Below are positions 15,783 through 24,518 of a stretch of 24,569 nt of DNA, one piece after another. A program made the position numbers and the translations under genes. Position 1 is the first letter of the stretch. Each line of letters starts with the position of its first letter. Location of the stretch: contig SFFB01000034.1 of NCBI GenBank assembly GCA_004557035.1, positions 1 to 24,569 on the forward strand, read 5' to 3'. The notes under the pieces were generated by a model, which was given only the letters and a program-made list of their open reading frames with translations, was not told where the DNA came from and made no database searches. This stretch comes from Bacteroidales bacterium. GTDB lineage: Bacteria > Bacteroidota > Bacteroidia > Bacteroidales > Bacteroidaceae.

Positions 15783-17282
15783 ATGGCAAACGACACAACC
15801 AAACGCCTCAGCATTGAGGAATATCTCGACCAAGACGAGCGCAAAGACTTGTTGCGCCTGCTCACGGCCGGCTCTGTGGACGACGGCAAGAGCACACTCA
15901 TAGGCCGCCTGCTCTTCGACTCTAAAAAACTCTACGAGGACCAACTGGCGGCCCTCGAGCGCGACTCCAAACGCGTGGGCAATGCCGGCGAACATATTGA
16001 CTATGCCCTGCTCTGCGACGGACTGAAGGCCGAGCGCGAACAAGGCATCACCATCGACGTGGCTTACCGCTACTTCTCTACCAACAAGCGTAAATTCATC
16101 ATCGCCGACACACCGGGACACGAACAATATACCCGCAACATGATTACGGGCGGCTCGACGGCCAACCTGGCCATTATCCTCGTCGACGCCCGCACGGGGG
16201 TCATCACCCAGACACGCCGCCACACCTTCCTGGCGTCGCTGCTGGGCATTCGCCACCTCGTTTTGGCGGTGAACAAGATGGACCTCGTGGACTATGACGA
16301 GGCGGTCTATACCAAAATTGTCGATGACTTCAAAGCCTTTATCCAAGCCTTCGACATTCCCGACGTGCAGTGCATCCCGCTCTCGGCACTTGAGGGCGAC
16401 AACGTGGTGGACCGCTCAGAGCGCACGCCGTGGTACACGGGACCGAGCCTGCTGGAATTTCTCGAAACCGTGGAAATTGGCAACGACCACAACCTGCGCG
16501 ACTTCCGTTTTCCCGTTCAGTATGTGTTGCGTCCCAATCTGGACTTCCGCGGCTTTTGCGGCAAAGTGGCTTCGGGCATCATCCGTCAGGGTGACCGCGT
16601 CATGGCGTTGCCGAGCGGTAAAACAAGCCGTGTGAAGCGCATCGTCACCTACGACGGCGACCTCGACTATGCTTTCCCTCCCCAATGCATCACGCTGCAG
16701 TTGGAAGACGAGATTGACATCTCGCGCGGCGATATGATTGTGAAATGCCCCAAGAACTACGACGGCGACTTCACCACCCTGCTGCAACATCCCGAGAAGG
16801 CCGAGCCTCAACTGCCCCATATTGGCCGACACATCGAGGCGGCATTGGTGTGGATGGACGAAGAGCCGATGGACCGCAACAAGTCTTTTTATCTGAAACA
16901 GACCACCAACACGTCGCGTTGCCGCGTGGACCACATCAAGTATCGCATCGACGTGAACACGCTAGAGCACAGCGAGGTGGAGCGTATGGAACTGAACGAA
17001 ATTGCGCGCGTGGTGATTGTCACGGCCAAAGAACTGCTCTACGACGCCTATAAAGACAACAAACCCACGGGTTCGTTCATTCTCATCGACCCCATCACCA
17101 ACAACACCTCGGCCATGGGTATGATTATCGGCGGCGCCGAGACGTCCGACCTCTCCGGTGCTGAGGCTCTGCCCACTCTCGACCTTCCCGCCTTGGGCAT
17201 TGGCCCCGACCACTACGACGCCATAGACCGTGCCGTGGCCTCACTCGCCAAGCAAGGCATTGACGTCAGAGTGAAGAAATAA
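15783..17282 (+). CDS. cysN: Sulfate adenylyltransferase subunit 1 (CysN-type GTPase)
   Basis: This 499-residue GTPase drives formation of adenosine 5'-phosphosulfate from ATP and sulfate together with the catalytic subunit CysD. The GTPase motifs are complete: P-loop AGSVDDGKST (29-38), EREQGITIDVAYR (84-96), DTPGHEQ (109-115) and NKMD (164-167). An EF-Tu-like beta-barrel domain pair (FPVQYVLRP, VASGIIRQGDRV) follows. The length is near that of CysN alone (about 470 residues), and no APS-kinase (CysC) fusion is present. Unusually, no cysD, cysC or cysQ gene lies next to it within this window. A terminator-like hairpin follows 50 nt after the stop. The start matches the conserved N-terminus. 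Confidence 0.93.
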   Translation: MANDTTKRLSIEEYLDQDERKDLLRLLTAGSVDDGKSTLIGRLLFDSKKLYEDQLAALERDSKRVGNAGEHIDYALLCDGLKAEREQGITIDVAYRYFSTNKRKFIIADTPGHEQYTRNMITGGSTANLAIILVDARTGVITQTRRHTFLASLLGIRHLVLAVNKMDLVDYDEAVYTKIVDDFKAFIQAFDIPDVQCIPLSALEGDNVVDRSERTPWYTGPSLLEFLETVEIGNDHNLRDFRFPVQYVLRPNLDFRGFCGKVASGIIRQGDRVMALPSGKTSRVKRIVTYDGDLDYAFPPQCITLQLEDEIDISRGDMIVKCPKNYDGDFTTLLQHPEKAEPQLPHIGRHIEAALVWMDEEPMDRNKSFYLKQTTNTSRCRVDHIKYRIDVNTLEHSEVERMELNEIARVVIVTAKELLYDAYKDNKPTGSFILIDPITNNTSAMGMIIGGAETSDLSGAEALPTLDLPALGIGPDHYDAIDRAVASLAKQGIDVRVKK

Positions 17283-17332
17283 TCCTGCCCGCCACACCCG
17301 GCCTGCGCCACGTGGCGACATCAAAAACGAAC

Positions 17333-17370
17333 ACCGCCCCTTGAGCCGATGGCTCTTGGGGCGGTTCTCT
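17333..17370 (+). terminator. Intrinsic terminator after cysN
   Basis: ACCGCCCC (17333-17340) pairs with GGGGCGGT (17358-17365), and inside it GAGCC pairs with GGCTC, with one 2x2 mismatch; the loop is GAT. A TCTCT stretch follows rather than a pure T run. Its position after cysN and before oppositely oriented genes fits a terminator. Confidence 0.7.
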
Positions 17371-17395
17371 AATAAATAATCAATATGAGGAAAGC

Positions 17396-17563
17396 TTACT
17401 CTGTCTCTTCAGTAGCAGTCCAGTCCTCACTGCTCCAGCCTTGACGGTTGGAGAGATGTTGATTGCCTTCTTCTTCTGAGAGACTGAGCGAAGTGGCAAT
17501 CATGCCTTCAACGGCCACATTGAGCTTCAGGCTCACGGGCACTTGATATGTTTTCTTGTTCAT
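17396..17563 (-). CDS. 55-residue small protein downstream of the surface protein gene
   Basis: An ATG at 17563 opens a complete 55-codon frame with no stop until TAA at 17396. It begins MNKKTYQVPVSLKLNVAVEG and ends in a Trp- and Glu-rich tail (GWSSEDWTATEETE). There is no signal peptide. It lies 28 nt after the stop of the large secreted protein on the same strand, so the two probably share a transcript. It resembles the small 'MKKxY..P' proteins common in Prevotella-like genomes, but I cannot assign a family or a role. Confidence 0.6.
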   Translation of the reverse strand: MNKKTYQVPVSLKLNVAVEGMIATSLSLSEEEGNQHLSNRQGWSSEDWTATEETE

Positions 17564-17591
17564 AAGAGTCGCTTGTTTGAGTGGGGTATGT

Positions 17592-19952
17592 TTATTTAAT
17601 CACTTTCTTACCGTCTACGATGTAGAAGCCCTTCTGAGCGGCTTTCACCTGACGGCCGCTAAGATCGTAGATGGTGGCGTTTGTGCCGTCGGCATTGATG
17701 ATCTCAAGACCGGTGGTATTGCCGAAGTCGAGGACCAAGCTACGTGAGGTGCCGTCTGAAGCACCGGCCACATAGGCCTTGAAGCCACCCAGCACGGTGC
17801 CGCTGTAGCGGTAGAAGCCCACGCCGCTTGCGAGGTACTGGAGAGTGTAGCAGGAGCTGGCGGTTACGGTTTCGGCAGCGAGGGTGCCGACGAGGTCGTT
17901 TCCGGTGACGGTGGCCTCGGTGGTGGTGATTTCCATATCATAGGTGCCTTCGGCGGCAGCGATGATGACGGGTTCGTTGGCGGGAATCACGCCGGTGATT
18001 TCGGTGAGCACGAGTTTGCCGGTCTCTTTAGTAGCCTTGTAGGCCTTGACATTGCTGTTGATGCTTACGGCCACGGGAGCACAGAAGGTGGCATAGCCGG
18101 CAGCGGTCACAGTGACGGGAAGAGCGTTGACTTCTTCAAGGTCGAAGTCGTAGCCGGCGCCATAGGCGGTGGCACCGCCACAGTCGGCATAATAATAGGT
18201 GGTTCCGCTTTCGGTGCCGGACTGGGCATAGAGGTGGCGTGCGCCATTGAGTGTCAGGGTGTAGACGCTCTTGACGCCGGTGTCTTTACCGAAGGCCACA
18301 GAAGTAGACTCGCCCACGGCGTTGTATGAAGCGAAGTTGCTGACGAGAGTGATGTAGTAGCCGGTGTTGTAGTTGAGGAGCTTGTTGTCGGCGAAATAGA
18401 AGATGCTCTTGGCGTTGTTTTCCCCGTCTTTGTCAGCCGTGAAAGTGGCACGAGAGGCTTTGCCGCTGGGCGTGAAGGTGTCGGCAGAGAGGTAGTAGCC
18501 GGCAGCTTTCGTGCTGTTGGAAGCAGCCTTGATGCGGAGGAACGAGCCGGCGGCTGGCTTATTGATGTCGAGGCTGCTCTGTACGGCCTGGAGTTGTTCG
18601 ATGGCTGCGAGCACCTCAGGCACAGTGGCCGAGGCGTTGGCAATCACAGCGTTGGCGGCGGCCAATTCGTCAGACAGTGTATAAGAACCGGTGTTGTATT
18701 GACCATAGTTGGTGCCGATGAGCGATGCATAAGGCGTAAGGGCATCAATCACGGCCTGAAGGTCGGCCTTGACGTCAGCCACCGTGAGCGGCTCTACCAC
18801 GATGAACGAGGGAATGTTGTTTTGGTTGCGGCTCGTCAGCCCAATCTTAATCTGCTGCAGGGCAGAGGGGAAATTGACCATCAGGTAGTGGTCTTCGGCC
18901 GGAGCGTTATTGTAGGCCGTATGGAGGTAGCTCTCGAGGTTGTTGTCGCAGATGCCGGCAATGGGGCCTTCACTGGCCTCTTGGGCATTGGTCGAGAAGT
19001 TGTCTACAGTGAGTGCGATCTCGCTGTCGCTGCTGTCGTAGAGGTCGAACTCGGCGAGAGTGAAGAAGACGTGACCGTTGGCAGATGCCATCGTGTTGGT
19101 GCGCTTGACAGTCAGACGCATGGCATCTGCTGCACTGCCAAAGACAATCAAATCGGAAGTCCAAGTGATTTGACCGCTTGTTTGCGCACTGGGCAAACCA
19201 TGCAGCGTGGTCAAGAGTTTGTTGGTCACGGCAGCATTATAGGTGTCAACAGCCGTTTTGGCAGCGTCTTCATTTTGAGTTGTAGCGAAGGTGCTAATGG
19301 CGGACTGCAGGGCTGTATTGGCTTCGGTAGCCGAGGGGTTAGCTGCAGCGGCAAGTTCCGGAATGAAAAGATAGTTTTTGCCGTAAGTCGTAGCAAAGTC
19401 ACCAAAGTCCGGAGTAGCATCGCTGCTCGTCTGCACCATAAAGCTGATGGGAGCATTGTTTTGGTTGCGAGTCACCCAGCCTATCTTGAACGAAGTGAGG
19501 TCGGTCACTTCGTCGGGCACTGCAATCTGCAGATAGTGATATGTACCTACGGAAGTAGACCATGCCGAGTGCCAATAGTTGCCTGAGGTGGTATTGCCGT
19601 CGCAGATGTTGCTCATCGGGCCTTCACCATCGGTCTGGGTAGCATTGGTCGAGAAGTTTGACTCGACCAGGTCAATCTCTGTGCCTTCGGCATTGTAGAG
19701 ATAGAACTCAGAGAGACAGACGAACTTGTAGCTGTCTGCCCAAGTGTTGTGCCCAAAGGTGTCGTAGAACGTGATACGGATGTGCTTGACGGCCGATGAA
19801 GCGGTAATCGCTTCCGACGTAAACGAATACTGACCATTTGACAATGTGCCTGGCAGACCATTGGCTGTTGTCAGCAGCGTGTTGTCGGCACTAAGCGAAC
19901 CTGCACCTACAACAGAGAGCAGGAGTGCCAGAAGAAAAGTAATTTTTTTCAT
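17592..19952 (-). CDS. Large secreted protein with two tandem discoidin-like modules
   Basis: This 786-residue protein is exported (signal peptide MKKITFLLALLLSVVGAGSLSA). Two related modules follow at about 26-175 and 246-385. Each begins LLTT..GLP, then a 'EF.LY' strand, 'NFSTNA', 'EGP...ICD', and ends '(T)RNQNN', as expected for an F5/8 type C-like (discoidin) carbohydrate-binding fold. Between and after them are helical spacers ('ANTALQSAISTF', 'LSDELAAANAVIANA'), then beta-rich domains. The C-terminus is the Bacteroidales tail 'IYDLSGRQV...GFYIVDGKKVIK', suggestive of surface or type IX-linked export. The upstream in-frame start at 20069 is rejected because it overlaps the -7 box. It is probably an adhesin or glycan-binding protein; the ligand is unknown. 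Confidence 0.8.
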   Translation of the reverse strand: MKKITFLLALLLSVVGAGSLSADNTLLTTANGLPGTLSNGQYSFTSEAITASSAVKHIRITFYDTFGHNTWADSYKFVCLSEFYLYNAEGTEIDLVESNFSTNATQTDGEGPMSNICDGNTTSGNYWHSAWSTSVGTYHYLQIAVPDEVTDLTSFKIGWVTRNQNNAPISFMVQTSSDATPDFGDFATTYGKNYLFIPELAAAANPSATEANTALQSAISTFATTQNEDAAKTAVDTYNAAVTNKLLTTLHGLPSAQTSGQITWTSDLIVFGSAADAMRLTVKRTNTMASANGHVFFTLAEFDLYDSSDSEIALTVDNFSTNAQEASEGPIAGICDNNLESYLHTAYNNAPAEDHYLMVNFPSALQQIKIGLTSRNQNNIPSFIVVEPLTVADVKADLQAVIDALTPYASLIGTNYGQYNTGSYTLSDELAAANAVIANASATVPEVLAAIEQLQAVQSSLDINKPAAGSFLRIKAASNSTKAAGYYLSADTFTPSGKASRATFTADKDGENNAKSIFYFADNKLLNYNTGYYITLVSNFASYNAVGESTSVAFGKDTGVKSVYTLTLNGARHLYAQSGTESGTTYYYADCGGATAYGAGYDFDLEEVNALPVTVTAAGYATFCAPVAVSINSNVKAYKATKETGKLVLTEITGVIPANEPVIIAAAEGTYDMEITTTEATVTGNDLVGTLAAETVTASSCYTLQYLASGVGFYRYSGTVLGGFKAYVAGASDGTSRSLVLDFGNTTGLEIINADGTNATIYDLSGRQVKAAQKGFYIVDGKKVIK

Positions 19953-20068
19953 GTAATGGATAGTGTTAATAATATTAAGAGTAAGTGATTGTGCAAGCCA
20001 AGACCTCCCATACCTATCAGTATTAGAGCAAAGAAGGTGAAAAAGGATAAAACTCAGCAAAAATCGCA

Positions 20069-20099
20069 CAAATGTACAGGGAAGGGTTAAAACAGCAAA
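20069..20099 (-). promoter_or_regulatory. Promoter of the large secreted protein
   Basis: On the minus strand TTTG (20099-20096) is followed after 19 bp by TACATTTG (20076-20069), matching both boxes of the Bacteroidales consensus. The predicted leader is about 110 nt before the ATG at 19952. Confidence 0.75.
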
Positions 20100-20258
20100 A
20101 CGGGGGGGTAAAAAGATGTTAACGAAGTTAACTTTTCAACTAAATGCGTCATTCAACCGACAAAAAGGGAGTAAAATGAGGTAACATGACGACATCCCGG
20201 CAAAGCAATACATAATGGAATGCGCTTTGATATCATTTGTTGCAAACATACTATACCA

Positions 20259-20322
20259 GAAGGGCCGTAGAAAAACAGCCCAAGTCATTAGGCCTGGGCT
20301 ATTATGTTGCGCCTTCTCAGGG
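20259..20322 (+). repeat. Dispersed repeat, copy C
   Basis: 'gaagggccgta' and 'agccca.gtcattaggcctggg' match copy A at 53-87 in the same orientation. The right half (attatgttgcgccttctcaggg) matches copy B. An inner GCCCAAG/CCTGGGC hairpin is present. It sits in the gene-free gap between the secreted protein promoter and the wecA terminator; 20100-20258 shows no gene. Confidence 0.65.
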
Positions 20323-20363
20323 TATGCCAGACCGCTCTAAATAGCGGGAGGCATTTGTAGCAG

Positions 20364-20393
20364 AAAAAAAGGTAGAGACCTTAAGCCTCTACC
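20364..20393 (-). terminator. Intrinsic terminator of the polysaccharide operon, including the wecA stop codon
   Basis: On the minus strand GGTAGAG (20393-20387) pairs with CTCTACC (20377-20371) and is followed by seven T (20370-20364). The TAA stop codon of the WecA-type gene lies in the loop region, so termination is very tight. Confidence 0.8.
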
Positions 20394-21469
20394 TTGAAAT
20401 AATTGAGTAGCCAGATGACGGCGGCATAGATGAGCAGGTCGGTGAGTATCATCCACTCGCCACGCAGACACATCTCGCTGATGAAGAAATTGAGCACAAT
20501 AAACATCACCTGCATACCGACCACGGCCACCAAGGCCCAGCGCATGGATAGTCCGGCGGCGAGAAACTTGTGGTGAATGTGGGTTTTGTCGGCATGAAAC
20601 ATCGACACGCCGCGGCACAGACGCGATATGGCGACTCGACCGGCATCAAACGTGGGGAGCAACAGCAGCGAATAGGAGATGAGCAGGGCGTTGGGGCGGT
20701 AGGGCACCACGTCGTGCATATTCATGGCATACTTGATGCCGAGGAAGGCCAAGGCGTAGCCCAATATGAGGCTGCCGGTGTCGCCCATAAAGGTCTTGGT
20801 GTTGCGCTCGACACGGCCAAAAAGATTGTAGTATAGGAAGGCCAGGACAGTACCCATTAGCGAAGCGGCCATAAGGGCATAACTGAACACGCCGATGCGG
20901 AAGAACAACCAGGCGAAACCACCCAACGCGATGAGCACAATGGAGCCGGCAAGTCCGTCGATGCCGTCGATGAGGTTTATGGCGTTGATGACAACGACCG
21001 AGATGAGCACCGTGAGCAAATAGCCCAGCCAAAGCGGCAACTCATAGACACCAAAGAGACCGTAAAGATTGTTGATACAGACGCCACAAAGGGGAAAAAA
21101 GAGCGAGGTAACGATTTGCACCAGAAACTTCACCTTGGCCGAAAGCCCCAGCATATCGTCAAACAGTCCTATTATATATATAAGGAAGAGGCCGGCAGAA
21201 ATGAAGAAGGTGGGGAGGCCGAACTGTGGCAGCTGTTCGCCCACAGCGAGCATAAGCAAAAACGACACCACCACACCGACAATCATAGCAGGAGCAAAAA
21301 ACACACCGCCCATGCGGGGTATCTTGTTGTGATGGAGCTTGCGCTCGTTGGGAATGTCGTAGATGCCGCGTTGCTGACAGAGACGCAGCAAGACGGGCAT
21401 GCCGACAAAGGTGAGCAAGAGGCTCACGGCGAAACCACAAATGAGGAATATGGTGAGGGAGATGGACAT
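20381..21469 (-). CDS. wecA: WecA/TagO-type undecaprenyl-phosphate sugar-1-phosphate transferase
   Basis: This 362-residue polytopic membrane protein transfers a sugar-1-phosphate (usually GlcNAc-1-P) from UDP-sugar to undecaprenyl phosphate, the first step of O-antigen or wall polysaccharide assembly. About ten hydrophobic segments are visible. Family motifs present are GLFDDMLGL (Asp-Asp, about 100-108), NAINLIDGIDGLAGS (about 162-176), FMGDTGSLILG (about 230-240) and the THIHHKF His motif (about 296-302). The exact sugar cannot be read from sequence. It follows the Wzz-like gene by 56 nt, with a small GCCGGC hairpin in the gap. The stop codon lies inside the terminator. Confidence 0.9.
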   Translation of the reverse strand: MSISLTIFLICGFAVSLLLTFVGMPVLLRLCQQRGIYDIPNERKLHHNKIPRMGGVFFAPAMIVGVVVSFLLMLAVGEQLPQFGLPTFFISAGLFLIYIIGLFDDMLGLSAKVKFLVQIVTSLFFPLCGVCINNLYGLFGVYELPLWLGYLLTVLISVVVINAINLIDGIDGLAGSIVLIALGGFAWLFFRIGVFSYALMAASLMGTVLAFLYYNLFGRVERNTKTFMGDTGSLILGYALAFLGIKYAMNMHDVVPYRPNALLISYSLLLLPTFDAGRVAISRLCRGVSMFHADKTHIHHKFLAAGLSMRWALVAVVGMQVMFIVLNFFISEMCLRGEWMILTDLLIYAAVIWLLNYFKVEA

Positions 21470-21525
21470 GGCGTGTGTTTTTCATTCGGCCGGCAGACGG
21501 TGGCCGGCTGTTTTAAGGCAGTGGG

Positions 21526-22626
21526 TTAGTCTTCAAAAGAAACAGGAGCCGAGTCGGCCTCGTCGGCACGGCGTGCGGCAGGCTTGTGGATCAAGATGGG
21601 ATTTTCGGCCTTACGGGCTTTCCACAAGAACGACAAGACAAAGCCCATAAACATCCAGAAGAGCAGGATGAAACTGCGGCGAGGGGCCTCGTGCTTGACA
21701 GGCACATAGGGTTTCTGCAAGACGGTATAGACGGGCGTACGCTCCAAGACTTTGGCCTTGGCCATCTCTACCTGCGTGGCATACTGTGTGCGGATGTTGA
21801 AGGCCAGTTGCATCTCGTTCTCAAGATTGTCGCTCTCAACACGATAAGACTCGAGGCTGATGTCTTGGTGGGCATCGGCATAGGCGGCATAGCGACGGGC
21901 TGTCTCTTGATAGGCGGCATCGGCGTCGGCATAGCACTGCTGGAAATGTTGCAGATCGGTGCGTGCCTTACTGGTGCGATAGTCGGTGATGAAGTCTTGC
22001 AGGCGCGCACTCACCGAGTCGACGAGAATGGCTGCGACGAGGGGGTCTTGGTCTATGGCGGTGATGGTGATGACGCCCGTTTTCTTGTCTACGCTGCAAC
22101 CGATGGCACCGTCGATGCCTTGAAGCAAGAGATAGTCGGCCATGGAGAGGCGTATGGTTTTGTCGGTCTGGCCGGCCGGAGCGGCAACCGTGCCGTTGTC
22201 TTTGGGCGGGAAGAGCTTTATGCGCAAGGCATCCCACCACGTGGCCTTGGTGTGGCGCGTGAGATAGGTTTTATAGTCGGTCTTGACCTGGCCGTCTTTG
22301 GTCTGCACCCGGATTTGGCAAAGCCCCAAGAGGAAGTCGGGCGACGACTTGACGTCGGGGTAGAGCTCGGGATTGATGGCATCTTCGCTGAGCTGGTTGC
22401 CCAAGTTCATGCCGAGCATCGACGAGATGCTACCGAGGCTTCCCGAGAGCGACGGTCCGGAGTTTTCAGGCGCGAGCTTGATTTCGGCCTTATAGGTGCG
22501 GGGTATGCTGAAGCCAATGACAAGGCCAATGGCTATGAAGACCAACTGAGAGATGAGGAAAAAGCGCTTGTGGTGTTTGACCACACCCCAAGCGGCGCTC
22601 AGACTGATGCGTGGAAAAGCTTGCAT
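21526..22626 (-). CDS. wzz: Wzz-type polysaccharide chain-length determinant
   Basis: This 366-residue inner-membrane protein would set the length of a surface polysaccharide. One membrane helix lies at about 23-42 (FLISQLVFIAIGLVIGFSIP). A large periplasmic part with helical, charged segments follows, then a proline-containing stretch (PYVPVKHEAPRR) and a second helix (FILLFWMFMGFVLSFLW). This is the standard Wzz layout. The cytoplasmic tail is short, with no fused tyrosine kinase. I start at the ATG at 22626, just 32 nt after the glycosyltransferase stop; the longer frame to 22770 would overlap that gene and lacks a sensible N-terminus. Confidence 0.82.
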   Translation of the reverse strand: MQAFPRISLSAAWGVVKHHKRFFLISQLVFIAIGLVIGFSIPRTYKAEIKLAPENSGPSLSGSLGSISSMLGMNLGNQLSEDAINPELYPDVKSSPDFLLGLCQIRVQTKDGQVKTDYKTYLTRHTKATWWDALRIKLFPPKDNGTVAAPAGQTDKTIRLSMADYLLLQGIDGAIGCSVDKKTGVITITAIDQDPLVAAILVDSVSARLQDFITDYRTSKARTDLQHFQQCYADADAAYQETARRYAAYADAHQDISLESYRVESDNLENEMQLAFNIRTQYATQVEMAKAKVLERTPVYTVLQKPYVPVKHEAPRRSFILLFWMFMGFVLSFLWKARKAENPILIHKPAARRADEADSAPVSFED

Positions 22627-22658
22627 AGGTTGGATGTATGATGGTGACCTCACGAGGG

Positions 22659-23462
22659 TCAGGATTGGTGAGATTTGGGCTTGCGCTGTGTGCGCAGACC
22701 GAGGCGCGATGTGGCTACCTCGGCAGCCTTGTAGATATAGCGCAGGGAGAGCAGCAGCGACGACGACCACACGCCGTTGGCCTTGAGCGCCCGGCGATGG
22801 TCTTTCATGATTTGAAGATGGCTCTTGAGCCCGGCGTTTGAGATGCCGCCGGTGCGCATAGTGACAAAGTCGAGTGGCACGTAGCGTGTGCGGATGCGCT
22901 GCACATAAATGAGGCGGAGCATCTGTTCGAAGTCGGCGGCCACCTTATAGCCGGTGTCGAAGAGGCCAAACTCTTTGAGCACCGCTGCCCGACAATAAAA
23001 CGACGGATGGGCCGGCATGAAGCCCAACCGCATTCGTCCACGAGAAAAATGACGTGAAGAATAATAGCGCACACAGCGGTCGATACGAGAGGGCTTGACG
23101 TAGTGCACATCACCATAGACTGCATCTACATCATCGGCCGCAATGGCCTCGGCCACAGTTTCGAGCACATAGGGGGAAGAAAAAAAATCGTCGGAATTGA
23201 GCATACCAATGAAATCGCCGGTGGCTCGTTTGATGCCCTTGTTCATGGCATCATAAAGCCCCTTGTCGGGTTCGCTGACCAAGACGAGCCGGTCGCCGAA
23301 ACGGTCGCGATAGCTCTCAACGAGAGCCTGTGTCCCGTCGGTGGAATTGCCGTCTATGACAATGTATTCATAGTCTTGGCAAGTCTGTCCGAGGACACTC
23401 TCTATGGTATCTTTGAGTGTTTTGACGCTATTGTAGGTCGCTGTTACAATGCTGATTTTCAT
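22659..23462 (-). CDS. Family 2 glycosyltransferase
   Basis: This 267-residue GT-A enzyme adds a sugar to a growing surface glycan. The nucleotide-sugar fold begins at MKISIVTATYN. Other motifs are VIDGNSTDGT (35-44), EPDKGLYDAMNKGI (64-77), the metal-binding region LNSDD (88-92), and an acceptor-side Glu in VAADFEQML. The frame is open to 23642, but those 60 residues are arginine-rich nonsense and the glycosyltransferase fold always starts at the Lys-Ile-Ser strand, so ATG 23462 is chosen. It is the first gene of the operon with the Wzz-like and WecA-like genes. Donor and acceptor are unknown. Confidence 0.88.
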   Translation of the reverse strand: MKISIVTATYNSVKTLKDTIESVLGQTCQDYEYIVIDGNSTDGTQALVESYRDRFGDRLVLVSEPDKGLYDAMNKGIKRATGDFIGMLNSDDFFSSPYVLETVAEAIAADDVDAVYGDVHYVKPSRIDRCVRYYSSRHFSRGRMRLGFMPAHPSFYCRAAVLKEFGLFDTGYKVAADFEQMLRLIYVQRIRTRYVPLDFVTMRTGGISNAGLKSHLQIMKDHRRALKANGVWSSSLLLSLRYIYKAAEVATSRLGLRTQRKPKSHQS

Positions 23463-23643
23463 AGGCAGATGGCAGGCATCAAGGTGGTGGTTGCCTGGAG
23501 AGGAACGCGATCTGGACCGGACGAGGGCGACACCGTGGCGACGACGTTCAGCAAAAGGTGCAGTCGCTCTGGGCTCTCTTTGATATAAACGCAAGACCTG
23601 CGCTTTTATTGTTTGCTTGGTCAAGCTTAGTCCAAAAATCACA

Positions 23644-23651
23644 CAAATTTA
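23644..23651 (-). promoter_or_regulatory. -7 element for the polysaccharide operon
   Basis: TAAATTTG on the minus strand matches TAnnTTTG. It is about 180 nt upstream of the chosen glycosyltransferase start, implying an unusually long leader. No TTTG is present at the -33 position. Confidence 0.45.
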
Positions 23652-23740
23652 GCACTTTATTTCTGATAATGCCCATAAACAGGCGGTTTACCGCTCACGG
23701 CGACTACGCCAAGGCACTCCGGCAGACACACGTGGCGCAT

Positions 23741-23774
23741 AAAAAAAGAGGATGCCCCTTATGGAAACATCCTC
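23741..23774 (-). terminator. Intrinsic terminator downstream of the TetR gene
   Basis: On the minus strand GAGGATG (23774-23768) and CATCCTC (23754-23748) enclose a 13-nt loop and are followed by seven T (23747-23741). It lies about 80 nt after the TetR-family stop. Confidence 0.8.
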
Positions 23775-23854
23775 AATTATTCTGTATGCTTTGGCAACGT
23801 TGACGCGCGTCTGAGCTGGGTTGAGGCTTTCACGCCTCCGTTCCCTCCTGTCTG

Positions 23855-24487
23855 CTACGCAATGCCCTGCCGGTGTTGTTCAAGGAAGCGGTCGATGATG
23901 GCAATGCCCTTATCGGTACAAATGCCGCGCACGACGACGAGCGTGCTGTTAATGAAAAGATAGTCTATGCGATTGTTGGCGAAGTGTTCTGAAGTCATCA
24001 CCCAAGCTATGAGTTTGTCTATCATGACATAGACCAAGTCGAAATCCACCCCTTCGCGGAAGACGCCCTGCTTGACACCCTCGGCCATAAAGGCAATGGC
24101 GCTCTGGCGCTCCTGCTCAAACGAGGTACGGCGAAAGGCTGAGATGGAGTCATATTTACTCATTCCTTCAAAATGAGAGGGGCGAAGCGCTCCCACCGTA
24201 CGCATGCGATAGGCGAAAATCTGGAGCAAGGCATCCAAGACATTCTCTGCATTTGCCACCATACGCTCCATCATGGTCTGGTCTTGTTTGCGTTGCTTTT
24301 CATAGCAGGCCAACAGCAGTGCCTCCTTATCTTTGAAAAGCTGATAGATGGTGCGCTTGGACATCTTGAGCTCACGAGCCACGTGGTCCATCGTCACGGC
24401 CTTCACGCCCTTTTCCAGAAAGGCTTTGGAGGCTGCCTCTATCACGCGCCTACGCATCTGTTCACGGTTTTCTTTGAGTTGTTCCAT
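23855..24487 (-). CDS. TetR/AcrR-family transcriptional regulator
   Basis: This 210-residue repressor-type protein has an N-terminal HTH: 'RRRVIEAASKAFLEKGVKAVTMDHVARELKMSKRTIYQLFKDKEALL' (about 12-58), with the recognition helix SKRTIYQLF typical of TetR proteins. The C-terminal ligand domain is all helical and not recognisable as to ligand. Such regulators often control an adjacent efflux pump, but the neighbour that would show this lies beyond the window end. The start is conserved by the usual short N-terminal arm. It is transcribed as a single gene in this window, ending at its own terminator. Confidence 0.88.
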   Translation of the reverse strand: MEQLKENREQMRRRVIEAASKAFLEKGVKAVTMDHVARELKMSKRTIYQLFKDKEALLLACYEKQRKQDQTMMERMVANAENVLDALLQIFAYRMRTVGALRPSHFEGMSKYDSISAFRRTSFEQERQSAIAFMAEGVKQGVFREGVDFDLVYVMIDKLIAWVMTSEHFANNRIDYLFINSTLVVVRGICTDKGIAIIDRFLEQHRQGIA

Positions 24488-24518
24488 TATAATATAGGTG
24501 GATAATCAATCTGTCTGA

